Shown here: positions 1-11,789 of the stretch, piece by piece
How the letters are laid out: every line of letters starts with the position of its first letter
How positions within the stretch are numbered: the stretch's first letter is position 1
Notes under the pieces: generated by a model
What the model was told of the DNA's origin: nothing
Seen by the model: the letters and a program-made list of their open reading frames with translations, nothing else
Databases searched by the model: none
Program-made: the position numbers and the translations under genes
DNA from: Melastoma dodecandrum
Taxonomy: Eukaryota > Streptophyta > Magnoliopsida > Myrtales > Melastomataceae
Direction: 5' to 3'
Length of the DNA stretch: 64,000 nt
Assembly (NCBI GenBank): GCA_029817715.1
Contig: JARUPY010000465.1
Location: 2,108,001-2,172,000, forward strand

Positions 1-827
1 CTCAATACGTGATCGAGAATGGTCGGACAAAGTGTTCCTCCTAACTAGTCATGCCAGTCGCCGTGCATCCCCGATCTACTGGATCACCAGAAGTTGCACG
101 ATATTAAGCTGCTGTACAAACACCTCCACATAACACATGACGCCAACAAAGCAGAATACGTTACTCCCCAGTTGGCAAAGTTGCTGAAATACATCACAAC
201 ATTCTCAGCCGCAGTTTGGCACAGAAGCTTCTTCTCACCATCGGCATTTTACGTTTATCAAGTTGGTATGGTCTTCTAGGTTTGGTGTGCCATCCGAATT
301 CTGAACAGGATTCTGCGAATTCTACCACACTTGGTCACACTTTTCCTTGTGCCTACAGTTTCCAAAGTGATCTATGTGTCACACAATTACGGCCACTACA
401 ATATGTGCATGGACTGGATGTTCCGCACACTCTGAGACCCTGAGGATGATGGAACAAAGAAGGCGAATTAGAACGTCATGCAAACTGGGTTGCAAGCCAG
501 TCATACTGTTGACGGCCACCAATAAGTCCACGCACACTTTCAACATCTATGGGAAAACATATACACAGTACAGCCGTCTAAGACCAATGAAAGAAGCAGA
601 AGACCACTTCTATCTATCTGAGTCACATTACACGCACCTGTCGGTTTTCTGTTGGAAACTACCTTTCTTTACACCCTTCTTTGACAATTATTTCTCTTGA
701 AGCACACACCTCATCAAACACCTTCCTTTCCCTCTTTTTGTAAAACACACTGCCCAACTGGATTTCTTAGAAAATATGTACCTTTTGAGGTGAGAATCAT
801 GAAAAAATTCCAAGGCATGAGTAATCA
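1..827. other. Intergenic, downstream of the ABHD17-like hydrolase
   Basis: No gene recognised. Open frames here are short, overlap on several strands and show no family features or convincing splice pattern. The right part must hold the 3' untranslated region of the hydrolase gene that ends at 828 on the minus strand. The left edge may belong to a gene outside the window. Confidence 0.5.
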
Positions 828-3399
828 CTACATTAGACTCTTCTTTCTCTTATATCCGTCTAAGTGATCCGTACACATCCGAGATTGCTCGGGTATTATG
901 TTCTTTTTGTTTTGCTCGATCCAACTGTCTAAGCTGTTCCTGGAGATTTCTGGAAGTTCAGGAGCCAGTTCGAAGGTATCAGAAGTTCCATCCTCTGATG
1001 CCTTCTTGTGGTTATCTGATTCTCCATTTTTTTCTTTTGTATCACCAAAGGTTCCCTTTGCTTTGTTAACAGTTAGCACAAATTTCTTAAGATACTTAAT
1101 GTATTCTGGGTAGAGCTCAAGGTTGCAATGTCCGCCCCCACTTATCCACAAGGGCTCGTACTTGTTCTTGCAAAGCTCTGCAAGCTGTTTCCCGTGGGAA
1201 CAATCAACTACCTCATCCGATGTTCCCTACAAGAATGAAAACAAGGTTGATGAGGAGATGCTGCCAACGAATGGCTGCCTTGGCACAAAGAAAAATAATA
1301 ATTCACTGCAGACAGGTCATCAGGAATCAAATAAAAAATAATCAAGTGAAGCTTCAAAAGACATTTGACAAGAAAAACCTAGTTAATATCAATATAGTCA
1401 AGAAAATGTTTGTTAAAAGGGTGTTTCCAGTATAGAGAGCATTGTCTGGCTAGTGCAAGGATTATAAAGAGGTTGAGCAAATCTGGACACAGCCTCACAA
1501 CCAGAAATATCACAGAGAGTTTGTTATACATTGAACGCATGACCTATAAATTACTGAATGACATCATTTTCTAGTGGCATGTGCGAAGGCTCCCTGTCAA
1601 ATACAAGATACTATATCCAAGATTGACATTGAAGTTGAAAAAAAGGCACATCCTAAAGCAGTGTAACCTTGATATGCACGCATGTATATTTACGATTACT
1701 TATCCTACATTGACAATGAGTAATGCATCCTTCAAAATGCTCCTACATTTCATTATGACAATGTTATCTCCTGATTCCATAATGAATAATGATTGAGGAG
1801 GACAACAGATAGAGAAAAATAAAAAGGGAGAGAGAAAGAAGCAGAACTTACATGCATCACAAAAACTGGACAATTCACCAGTTCAATTTTGTCTATGTTC
1901 TACAACAAAAAACAAAACAGGAGATCGATTCCCATAAAGCAACTGAAGTTTGATACAATAAACATATTGAAGTCACAAAAATTACCTTGTAGATGTCAAA
2001 CCAAAATGTCCTTTTAACGGGGTACAATACTCTCACACCAGAAAGGATTGGACTGTGTAGTACAACACCTCTCAAATTGGATAAGCGTGAGGCAAGATCA
2101 ACTGTAGGGCCACTTCCAACCGACTGACCGTATAATATTAGCTGCTCATCTTTAACCCCGTATTGATCTTTGAGGCAATTGTATGCGGCATCTATGTCTG
2201 CATAGGTGTTATATTCTGTAGGCTGCTCAGACATGCATATTGCATAGACAGAAATATAATGTCAGGAGTTTAAGTAAGAACAAATTATGGAGCGACATTG
2301 CACAAAGAATGACTAAGTCATGCATAGGCATAAAACCTAATTTATGATAGACAAAACCAGATAATGCAACAGATTAAAAGATTAAAAGTTATCTTGTCTG
2401 CAGTATCGACCAGATAATGCAACAGAATCACCTCTCAAAGTAATTTCTCCGTTTGAAACTTGATAAAAGATGTGACTGTCCACAATATCATTATAGCTAT
2501 GTTCATTGCCATTGTTATGGCACTGTTATAACAACGGTGCATTTTATCAGTTAGCACTGAAATGAGTCTCATAACACACAACTGTTTTGCACGCTTGCTC
2601 TCATTCCTTTATATTTTAGACATACTCATGGAAAAGTTAAAGCCCAGCAAATTGGTTCATCCATACTACATGACAGACTTTCAGATACATCGCAATCAAG
2701 GGAAGAAAATGACTATCGCAAATTTAGGAATTACAAACGTATGTACCCTGCACCAACCTTTCCAGTAGATTGTCCATAACCAGAGTAATCATATCTGCAA
2801 ACAGAAGGGAAGAACATTAAGAACTTTTCTAGGGAAATCATAAGAAGGAAACTGTCTCTAGACATTGCAGACCACGATGACACGTGAAGTCCTATCATGC
2901 ATATCAAAACTCTTCCAACACCAAGAAGAGCTCTGACTTGGCCCGCAGAAAAGAATTCTCTGATGTGGAACCATGCTTTGCTGATGGGGGGAGGGGAGTT
3001 GGTGAATCCAAGAGAGGGATACAAGCGGAGAGTCGAGAAAAAGGACAGCACTGACCCCATGATGTTAAGCCTCAAGCGCTTGCTAAGCTCGACGAACAGC
3101 TCCATCATCTGCCCCAAGTCGGCGGCATTCCCGTGGGAGTAAAGCATGGTGGCGCCCGCCTTGGGATGAGCCACGTGGACAGCGACTACCTCGTTCCCTC
3201 TCCTCGTCCTCAACTTCATCACCTCCACACCGACACCGCCAACTCCGCCTGCGCCTCCACCGCCGTTGGTGTGGTCGAACTCCGGGATGGAGAGCCTCTC
3301 CTTGCCATCACGGTCGGTGGATGCGACGACGGTGTAGGAGGGGGGCTGAGGGGGGAAGAAGGCGAACTTGGCGGCGATCGTCGAGGTGACTCCGCCCAT
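828..3399 (-). CDS. ABHD17-type alpha/beta hydrolase (serine hydrolase, S33-like)
   Basis: Five exons with GT-AG junctions (3399-3056, 2794-2758, 2222-1986, 1899-1852, 1226-828) join in frame to a 354-residue protein. The start is the ATG at 3399 (MGGVTST, the usual start of this plant family); the frame upstream is open but has no ATG. The fold is alpha/beta hydrolase. An oxyanion-type segment [11 protein letters not shown] lies in exon 1, the nucleophile elbow GQSVGSG puts the Ser near residue 161, the acid Asp near 226 is in GTSDEVVD, and the His near 255 is in GGGHCNLE. Animal ABHD17 proteins remove palmitate from membrane proteins; whether plant members do so is inference. The C-terminal 70 residues are charged and low-complexity, as in plant homologues. 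Gly2 could be myristoylated. Nothing looks broken. Confidence 0.9.
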
Positions 3400-5745
3400 C
3401 TCCGACTTCTCATCACACGAGGCTACGGAGGCGTGTGGGGGTGGTTTTCTGAGTGTCTTATCGGGGGTTTCTTCCACGGATCAGGAACAAAACAACCCCC
3501 CGGTAATAAAAAAAAATGATAGCCCTGTCCAACGGAGGATAGTGAAATATTTAACTCAAAATTTTTTTACTAAAAATTCGTTTTCGTCTAATTTTTTTAG
3601 TACCATTAAATTTTTTAAAAAATTAAACTCGTGTTTTAAAGCTAGTTTAAAAAGTTTTTAATTAATCGATCTATTTAACCCATGTCCGAGGTGGTGCAGT
3701 ATATTTGCGAGCATTGTACACAAATACGATTTATTTCAAAAAAATTCATAAAATATAATTCTAATTTTAAAAATATCCAAAATACCTTCGTTCTGTCGCG
3801 GTCGTGAACCCCGACACTAAAAATATAAAAAAATCACGATTAAAAATCGCGACGGAATAAATTTAGCGGAGAGGTCTTCCTTTGGAAAACTAACCGTTCG
3901 GACGTAAAAACATCGTGTATTCCTCTTTCTTGCAAGCAACATATTGGACGGGAGTATATATAAGTATGTAGCAGTAAGGAGGAGCGGTTCCATTGAAACT
4001 GATCTCATAATTGGAAAAATAAAAATGCCAACAAATCATTCATAATTATTTCCCTCTCCTTAAAAAGTCCCAATTGAGCGGGAGATGATGGATCGATGGA
4101 TGAAAAGGAAGAAGATAGGGAAGCCTTGCTGCATGTTCCATTGCAATCGAACCACTTTTTCTTTCTCTTTCTTTTTTTTTTCCTTTCTATTGTTACTTTA
4201 TGGGTGTGTATATGGAATGGATGAATGTTAGACTAGAAAGAAACCCCACGAAATTATCATCCCTTACACAAAAGGTTGCTGCATCCCACATGGGAAATGG
4301 GTCAAGGCTGTCCCTTCTCTTCTCTTCTTCCCTCTCCCCAATTATTGAATTTCATTTCATTTCGTCCCCCCGACTTTCTGTCCATTTCTTACGAAAATGG
4401 GATCCTTTCTGCTCCCTTTCTTTCATTACATTGTATTACAACATATGCTTTTGCAAGATAATCAATGTATGTATCTGAAGGACAACAGCTGATTAGAACC
4501 ACTTGTATGAAATATGATGATGACCCCCTTTTTGGGCCTGAACGATTTGAATGGTGCCGATGTGGATCATCACGATGTTTCATGGTTGTCGTGTGTCGAA
4601 CACATTTTCCTTCCTTCGAATTCTTGTTTCGGGTAGGAAGAACAAGAAAGAATGAGATCCCTCACCCCTTACCACCACCACCACTACCTAGATAATTTTC
4701 CAAGAAGTGAGCTGGGTCTTCTAAGTGGGTGGGACTGTGGTCTGTGGGCTATCTGACTTCTTTCTTAATCTATCTGATCCTCCTCCTCCTCCTGGGTCAA
4801 GATCATGCAGTTTGGACATTGAGAAGTTGGTAACATGTCATTTTCCCATGAGGTTGAGGTGAAATGGGCAAAACTCATTTGTATTTACAGGTCATACCTA
4901 GTGGCAGATACAAATTGTGTGCGAGAGAGTAGATTATCAGACACGTGGAGCCTAAAATCCACCCGAATTGCTTTAAAAAGAGCTACACACATTGTCGACC
5001 AAAAAGAAGTCATGCTTTGCTTCAAATGAACAACAAAGAAAAGAGTGGTAGTAAAAATAATAATAAGATCATTTGCATGCGCTTTGTATCTGAAACCCTT
5101 TCGGGAATTGGAGTGGGGATGATGGAGCCTAAATAGTAACAATATTATATTACGACAGAGGAATCAAATTCAAATTCAACCGCATCTTGTCAGGCAGCTT
5201 CATCATCCCTGTTATGTAATTTCTTTATTAGTTTTATCGGTTATCTTTTTTTTATTTCTCCTATTTAACCTTTTTGATTTCGTATTAATCGAGGAAAGCG
5301 AAGAAAAAAAAAAAGAGATGATGAGGCAAAAAAGAAAAAAAGTTATTTTGCATCTTAAAATTCAAATCAGAGGAGTATTGAGGGGGGAAAAATAATACTT
5401 TTTCTTTTTGGTGTTTGGCCGGAAAACCATTCGGATTAATCACTCCATCGGCACAAACTTTATGACAATTAATTACACCCCCAAAAAAATATATATATGA
5501 AAAATGAAAAAGCATGTCGTCTAATTTTACCTTACTTAATTTTGTCACCGGAGATAAGCATTCGCTGCCCCGAGACCGGAAATCTCTGTCAAAATTGCCG
5601 GCCGCAGTTCATAGTTTCTCCTTCGCCGGAGCAATCCTCCCGCTGATCCCCTGTCGCAGGGCACATTGGCCTGTCCTCTTTATCCTTGACAGATGGAATT
5701 CTGAGGACAAGGAGTCGCCCTCCCCGTGAGTAGGAATCACCTTGG
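3400..5745. other. Intergenic, AT-rich spacer
   Basis: No gene recognised over about 2.3 kb. The part next to 3399 must contain the hydrolase promoter and 5' untranslated region. The rest is AT-rich with homopolymer tracts (3550-3660, 5200-5340). The open frames here are short, lack recognisable domains and several start at non-ATG codons. Confidence 0.5.
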
Positions 5746-6267
5746 TTACTCGGGGATCGCCACCAAGACCGGCCTCCATGAGCTCCTGATCAATCTGCAC
5801 CTCAACCTCCTGACTCCGCCGCTGCCAACGACGCTACTCCCGATGCTGCTGCTCCTGAGAAATGCTGCCCTCACCTCTTCTCGACCCCCCTCGTCTCCAT
5901 CTCCCTCCCCTACCTCCTCTCTCTCCTCCTCGAAAGAGGTCGAGACCAGCAGGTCCTTCAACTTGTGCCGGACCCTCGCTCCTACCCTGCCATCGCTGCA
6001 GCCTGCAACGGCAGGTACGTCGTCTTTATTCCCCCTACTCGCCCCATCATCGTTGGGAGGAAGAGAAGGGGGGAGTGATCGGGGTGACCTGAGGCGACAA
6101 TCGGAGGGAAGACGAGGGAGGAACATGCGGAGGGTCTTGCGGCGGCGGGGGAGGTGGCGATGGCGGCGGAGGACGATGGGGCTGGTGGTGGGGTTGCGGG
6201 CGGGGCTGGCAGATCCCATGACGGCGCACTGGGCAGCCATGTGCTTGAATTTCTGCAGAGTCGCCAT
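5746..6267 (-). CDS. Small conserved plant protein of unknown function
   Basis: Single-exon frame of 173 residues starting at an ATG. The N-terminus MATLQKFK, a Ser/Thr/Pro-rich segment followed by a basic RRRKTLRMF stretch, an acidic middle, and the C-terminus WRPVLVAIPE match my recollection of a plant-only family of roughly this size with no assigned function. No signal peptide, membrane span or catalytic motif is visible. The basic block could be a nuclear signal, but that is a guess. GC content is much higher than in the surrounding spacer, as expected for coding sequence. An overlapping plus-strand frame (5726-6295) is judged a shadow because it lacks such features. Confidence 0.7.
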   Translation of the reverse strand: MATLQKFKHMAAQCAVMGSASPARNPTTSPIVLRRHRHLPRRRKTLRMFLPRLPSDCRLRSPRSLPPSLPPNDDGASRGNKDDVPAVAGCSDGRVGARVRHKLKDLLVSTSFEEEREEVGEGDGDEGGREEVRAAFLRSSSIGSSVVGSGGVRRLRCRLIRSSWRPVLVAIPE

Positions 6268-7719
6268 TTCTGTAGGAAGAAAAAGGTGGTACTAACTCTT
6301 TTCTTTCATACGGAGGGAGGGGGGAGGGGGGGAAGGAGATGATGAATGTTATCTCGGATGAAAAGGGAATAATGTCCCTAAAGGGGCTGAGGTGGACCTT
6401 CCTTTGCTTGGAATTTGGAAATCCGTTTAAATTCGACAACATCCAATATAAAATTCCCGACACATAAATAGTTAACTTTTGAAGCATGGGATTCAGTCTT
6501 TACTAAAATAATATTTAGTCCAGACGACATTAGATTATTATCCAAGTTTTCTTTCACCAAAAAGCGACTTAGCTAAAACTGAGTTAATTGCTTTAAGACT
6601 ACTGCTTCCCGAGTCTGATGGCGACATCTGCGGCGGCGGCATCGTGGACCTCGGCAACTCGACCTCCTCCAGCCCCAGCTCCATCCCCTCCGGTTGTAGA
6701 GAAAGTAGTCAGTTACACTGGAACTAATTGGCTATAAAGGGAATAACTCGCTTTGACTTATATACAAGATCGGACTCCTTTACTTTTCCATGGGACTTGA
6801 ATTTGTCCTATTTTGATGGCAACCTTTTCACACGCCCCTTAAATCCAAGACCACGTATAAACTCATCGAAGACCACGTACAAACCCATAATTCAGGGACG
6901 TCCTTTTTTGGGTTGCATTGTAAGCGGACGATGGTCTCATCATCGATTTTCCTTAGCTTAAATATCGGACTCTAATACCGTGTTAGAATATCGGACTGAT
7001 CTAGGACTGATCTAGCCCATTTAAGACGGACTCCTTTACCGTAGGACAGGACGTTGGTTGTATCGATCACTATGTTCAGCCGGCTGCCCCAGGGGAGTCA
7101 GCCTGAGCTTGTGAGACTCCTCCCAATGTGATCTGCTGCTGTTCCACTGGGTACGAACCCGTAGTATTAGAGCAGTTCCTGGCATCGCCTTGAGGTGCAG
7201 CCGTACAACTTCACACGAGGTTTGGGCCCCAAAGTACGTGCTGCAGCCCTTTTCGAGGAGGCAAACAAAGAGGTGTTACTAGAGAATATGCTGCTGAAAA
7301 GTGGAGGGGTTTGCTCGCCGGAGCATTGCTGCTGTCCCTGCTCATGCTCCGCAAGCCAACCTCCACCCTCTTCCTCCGCAGCAACAAGAAACCACAAATA
7401 CCCAGAAGAACGACCGCAACGCTGGCTCCACCAATGTCCAGCACTGCAGAGTACCGAATGAGGCCTTTACCATACCTGTTTCTAAAAACTAAACTCGCCG
7501 TAATTAAACCAAAACTGGCGCTCAAGTTAACTGGGTTATCATGAAGGGCACGTAATTTTCGTATTTTGATTGGGAGGACTTCAAATCTTAGTTGATTAAA
7601 TCGTGATTGGGTGGAATTAGTTTGGAAGGTTACGAACTCTGAACCGACGGGTCGCTAATGGACCAGAACTTCTAGATTTCATGGCCTCCCCCATTTTCTC
7701 ACAAAGCAAAAAAGAAAGC
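6268..7719. other. Intergenic with an unexplained open stretch near 7.2-7.5 kb
   Basis: No gene recognised. On the minus strand 7525-7211 there is an open frame containing one hydrophobic segment (about 20 residues ending in GFLLLRRKR), which resembles a membrane span. It has no ATG at its upstream end and I could not connect it to other exons. It could be an exon of a decayed gene or chance. The rest is spacer and the promoter of the gene starting at 6267. Confidence 0.4.
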
Positions 7720-8022
7720 TTAGCATCTGGGAATCGGGACGCCACACGACTTGCATATCTCCCTTGCCCTGGGGTTGCCTACGTAAGGTGCCAGCGCAGG
7801 GATCCTCATGTACCCGCAAAAGCACGGCTGCTGCTCCCTCAACTTCTGGCAACACATCCCCGAAGGGGACACGGGCGAGCTCAACGCCGGAATGCACGGG
7901 GACAGCTCCAATGGGACACACGACGCCTCTGCCATGGCCACGAAAGACGTCGCCAGGGCCAGCGCCACAGCTAGCGCCAGGGGCTGCAGCAGTTTCCCTA
8001 TCGATGTCCGCGACCTCTTCAT
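7720..8022 (-). CDS. Type-2 non-specific lipid transfer protein-like, secreted
   Basis: Single exon, 100 residues, ATG at 8022. A basic start is followed by a hydrophobic signal sequence (LLQPLALAVALALATSFVAM), with cleavage expected near residue 33. The mature part has the nsLTP2 cysteine pattern: Cys after the cleavage site, Cys in LSPCIP, the CC pair in GMCCQKL, the C-x-C in QPCFCGY, and Cys in KSCGV and at the very C-terminus. An extra Cys in REICKSC gives nine instead of eight. Proteins of this family are secreted to the apoplast and bind lipids in a hydrophobic tunnel; roles range from cutin deposition to defence. No intron is needed, as is usual for nsLTP2 genes. Confidence 0.85.
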   Translation of the reverse strand: MKRSRTSIGKLLQPLALAVALALATSFVAMAEASCVPLELSPCIPALSSPVSPSGMCCQKLREQQPCFCGYMRIPALAPYVGNPRAREICKSCGVPIPRC

Positions 8023-9429
8023 TTTCCTACGTTACTCCTCATTTGTCTTACCATGTTCCGACTAATTTAGAAACATGAAAAACCAGAGGGGGCAGTGTGG
8101 GTTTTGCATGCGTTCAACTTGTCGAGCATGTAAACGATGTCGACGGCAGAATAGGGCACGGTATCCCCACAAGACACAACAACAAACAAAATTTTGTTAT
8201 ACACGATGCTCCCCTTGTTTTCATCTCTCTCTCTCTGTTCCGAGGAGAAGTGTTTCGTCACTTTTGGGTTGGAGTGGACGAGGAGTACACCGTTGTGAGG
8301 TAGACATCTTCATGGAAGAAGACGTGTCCAAATATTAGGTTTCGTAGTGTGTTTTATCCTCGCATGGCTGGCTGTATTAAAACTTGAAGACTGAAAAGTC
8401 CAACCCGGCCTGGCTGGAATCGGCTTAATGCCAAAACAAAAGTCTTACTAAATTATCGAGATGCTGCACCCACTCTTCTAAGTTTTGTTACTTTAGTCAC
8501 AAAAAAAAACTTTTATCGAAAATTCGTATTTAGAATACTAACTTGTATTTAAATATATATCGATTTCTGTGTAACGGTAAGTGTTTGAAATATTATTTTT
8601 TTTAAAGAACGAAATGGTATTTTAAATACAATAATAACATTAATTAAAAAAAATTTATATTAGAAAACTTGATTCGTAAAATAATTTACGAAAAAAAACA
8701 TACTAGCCCATTATCTCAACTACGACTTTTGGGAAATCGATGGATTTGGATGATATAATGAATTAGGTGGCACTGTTGGAGTGACAGGCTCGTTGTCCTA
8801 CGTAACATCCATCCATCGAGCATCGGGGCATCGAATTAAAAATCGATACATACAAATACCAATACCATACCATACCACCGTGTCCTCCTCAATCATGCAA
8901 GACACGAGGAGTCAAAAGGTCAACCATCGTGACTGGCCAAACTTCCATTGATTCTTCATTTAATTTTTGTTTGAAGGCTCCTGGAACAGCGCCACTAATC
9001 ACGCCGACGGCGACGACTGACTCCCTTGGAATTATTATTCTTTCTTTCTTTCTTCTTTATCTTTGATTGGAAGACGGGACAAGTCAATTCGCCCATCAAA
9101 CCCCCAACGTCACGAACTAAGTTTTAAAAGAAAAATTACACTTTCCTCCTCCTCTGCACTGAATTTCATGTTCCCTAACCTTCCCCATCCCCATTTTAAA
9201 TTCCCAGATTCTCCCTCGGCTAAGATTATATTATTATCATAAGTTAAGTAATAATAAGTTAAGATCATATATAAAAAATCAGCTGAGTTCTCAGCCTCCG
9301 ATTAAAAGAAAGGCACTAAAGTCAAATTCAATTGGTCATTCCCAATTGTGTATATATATATAAAGTACCCAAAGATTTCTCCTGTTTCGTAAAGTCCCGA
9401 CATTATTTGCACAATTTCACAAACAAAAG
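8023..9429. other. Intergenic between divergent nsLTP and LRR kinase genes
   Basis: The two flanking genes diverge, so this 1.4-kb interval must hold both promoters. It is AT-rich (8460-8700 especially) and contains no recognised gene. A TATA-like tract precedes the kinase gene at 9351-9364. Confidence 0.55.
9351..9364 (+). promoter_or_regulatory. Candidate TATA box of the LRR kinase gene
   Basis: Alternating TATATATATATAAA about 70 bp upstream of the ATG at 9430. Position and composition fit a TATA box with a short leader, but it could equally be a simple repeat. No transcript evidence was available. Confidence 0.4.
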
Positions 9430-11626
9430 ATGCCTCCCTTCTGCATTTACCTCCTCTCTTCCTTCATCGCTGCCGCGGCCAGTTTCTTCCCCGTTCACTC
9501 CATCAGTGACGACGGAGCCGCCCTCCTCGACTTCAAGCAGTCCATTTCTCTCGACCCGTTAAGCGTCCTGAGCAGCTGGGACTCCTCCCATGATACCCCC
9601 TGCTCGTGGAGCGGAGTCGCCTGCAGCGGTCAAGGCAGGGTTGTTTCCCTCATCCTGCCGGACAAGGGGCTCTCGGGGACACTCCCCGCATCCCTTGGGA
9701 AACTTGCGGCTCTCCGTCACGTCAACTTCCGGAACAACAGCCTCCATGGGAGCCTGCCTCCCGAGTTGTTGGGCGCCGTCGGGATTCAGAGTTTGGTGGT
9801 GTCGCAGAACTATCTCTCCGGGCCTGTTCCCGATGAGATTGGCAAGTTGAGTTCGTTGCACACTCTTGTGTTGTTCAATAATTCATTCGGCGGCCGGGTT
9901 CCATTGTCGTTGATTCAGTGCAGGACGCTCAAAGTGCTTGATCTGAGTAGGAATAACTTCTCGGGCTATTTGCGAGACGATTTTGGGAGCAGCTTACAGT
10001 CGCTCGAGGTTCTCGACCTATCGCATAATGAGCTCAACGGATCGATCCCGAGTGGTCTTGGCTGCCTGTCGAAATTGCAGGGTACTCTGGACATGTCGTA
10101 TAATCACTTCGCTGGCCCAATTCCGGAAACTCTGGGGAAGTTACCTCAGAATGTCTATCTCGATCTGAGCTACAACAATCTCAGTGGTCCCATACCACAG
10201 ACTGATACCACACTGAACTCGGGTCCGACCGCATTCACAGGAAACCAGTACCTCTGCGGCCCTCCGCTGGAAATGCCGTGTCCCTCGTCCTACCCTGCCT
10301 CAAACCCTCAGCAGCCCATTGTTGTTCCATCCAATGTTGCACGCAGGCCCTCCTCCGACAAGGAACAACGGCATGGTGGATTCGGTCGAGGGGTTCTGGC
10401 GGCAGTCATTGCTAGTGCTGCACTAGGGAGCTGCTTCATCGGGTTCTCGCTGTCTTACGTGTTTAAGAAAACAGATTCTTGCAAGGATTGCAAAAGCGTT
10501 GGAGTGTACTTGATGAAGGATCCGCACTGCGGTGGTGTGATTGCGGAGAATTTGGAGGAGCAACATTTTGTGCCATTGGACTCTAGAGTGGATTTCGACA
10601 TGGAGAAGCTGTTGGTCGCGTCTGCTTTCCTCCTGAGAAAGAGCAGGACAGGGATCGTATACAAGGTTGTCCTCGAAAACGGCCAGCAACTGGCGGTGAG
10701 AAGACTGAACGGCGAATCGCAGAGGCTAAAGGATTTCCAGGCCGAAATTGAGGCTGTTGTCAAGGTCAGGCATCCGAACATCATCCCACTCCGGGCATAT
10801 TGCTGGTCAGTCGACGAGAAGCTCCTCATATATGACTACATGCCTAACAGCGATCTCGCTACCACAATCCACGGTACAGTTACATTCGTACAGCCAATCT
10901 CCGTTTAAGTGCGAAAACTTTACATCTAGTGACTAATTGCGTTTGATCCAAGCAGGGAAAGGGGGCATGGCGACATTGACACCCCTGTCGTGGGCCGCGC
11001 GCCTGAGGATCATGAAGGAAGTGGCATTAGCCTTAGCATACATCCACGAGTTAAGTCCCAAAAAATACGTCCACGGAAACTTAAAACCAAGCAACATCCT
11101 CCTCGGTTCCAGGATGGAAGCTTACATTTCCGATTTCGGGCTCGGCAGGCTAGCAAGGGCCGCCTCCAGTGGATGCGAGGAGTCCATGTCGTCCACCCCA
11201 TTGGAACTAGTGCTCTCCAGCACCCCGGAACAGATCCCCTCCTCGTACTCTTCCCCGTACGATCCGTCCACCCCGATCGCACGCTCATCCTCGGCGGAGA
11301 ATTCGATGAGGTTGTACTACCGAACCCCGGAAGCATCAATGCCATCGCAGAAGTGGGACGTTTACTCGTTCGGAGCCGTCATCATCGAAATGGTGACGGC
11401 GAGGGTGGCGGAGCCGGACCTGGTGCGGTGGGTGCAGAACAGCGTTGACAAGAGATCACCGGTGTCGGAGATCGTGGATCCGCTGTTGCTGGTCCATGAT
11501 CTGGACAAGGAGGAGGAAATCATGGCGGTGGTCGAGCTGGGCCTCTCGTGCATGGACAAGACTCCCGAGCGCAGGCCTTCCATGAGGCAGGCTTCCAACA
11601 GACTGGAAAAAATCGGTTCCCTCTGA
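9430..11626 (+). CDS. LRR receptor-like kinase, ZAR1-like, with degenerate kinase motifs
   Basis: Two exons (9430-10873, 10956-11626) join in frame (phase 1) to 704 residues. Order: signal peptide (about 1-24), LRRNT with CSWSGVAC, about six leucine-rich repeats, a Pro/Ser-rich stretch, one membrane span (about 321-345), then a kinase-like domain (about 390-695). Domain order and text such as LRAYCWSVDEKLLIYDY and KKYVHGNLKPSNILLG place it with the ZAR1/At2g01210 group (LRR-III). Key residues deviate: the beta-3 Lys is Arg424 (AVRRL, common in this group), HRD is HGN with Asn523 in place of the catalytic Asp, while DFG is kept. The activation and C-lobe segments are short (YRTPEASMPSQKWDVYSF lacks the usual APE). 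It probably signals as a pseudokinase, or is diverging. The frame is otherwise intact. Confidence 0.88.
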
Positions 11627-11789
11627 GGATGTTTGTTACATTACCAGGGATTACTTCCCTCATGTTCAGTACTAGAGACAAAACGAGTAATAAAAGTACG
11701 AGAAAAAAGTTCCCAAAAAGATTTTAGAATTCAAAGACCGTACGAACTGCGAAGTAACTCTTCTCGTAAAAGGACCGATCAAAAACCTA

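Noticed and set aside
44..800. Overlapping short plus-strand frames at the left edge
   Set aside because: Short, mutually overlapping and without domains; taken as chance.
3400..3477. N-terminal extension of the ABHD17-like protein
   Set aside because: The frame is open but begins at GTG; the ATG at 3399 gives the conserved MGGVTST start.
5726..6295. Plus-strand frame of 189 codons
   Set aside because: Ser/Pro/Arg-rich shadow of the minus-strand gene at 5746-6267, which has recognisable conserved ends.
7211..7525. Minus-strand frame with a hydrophobic segment
   Set aside because: No ATG at its start, no splice partners and no family resemblance; kept only as a note in the intergenic entry.
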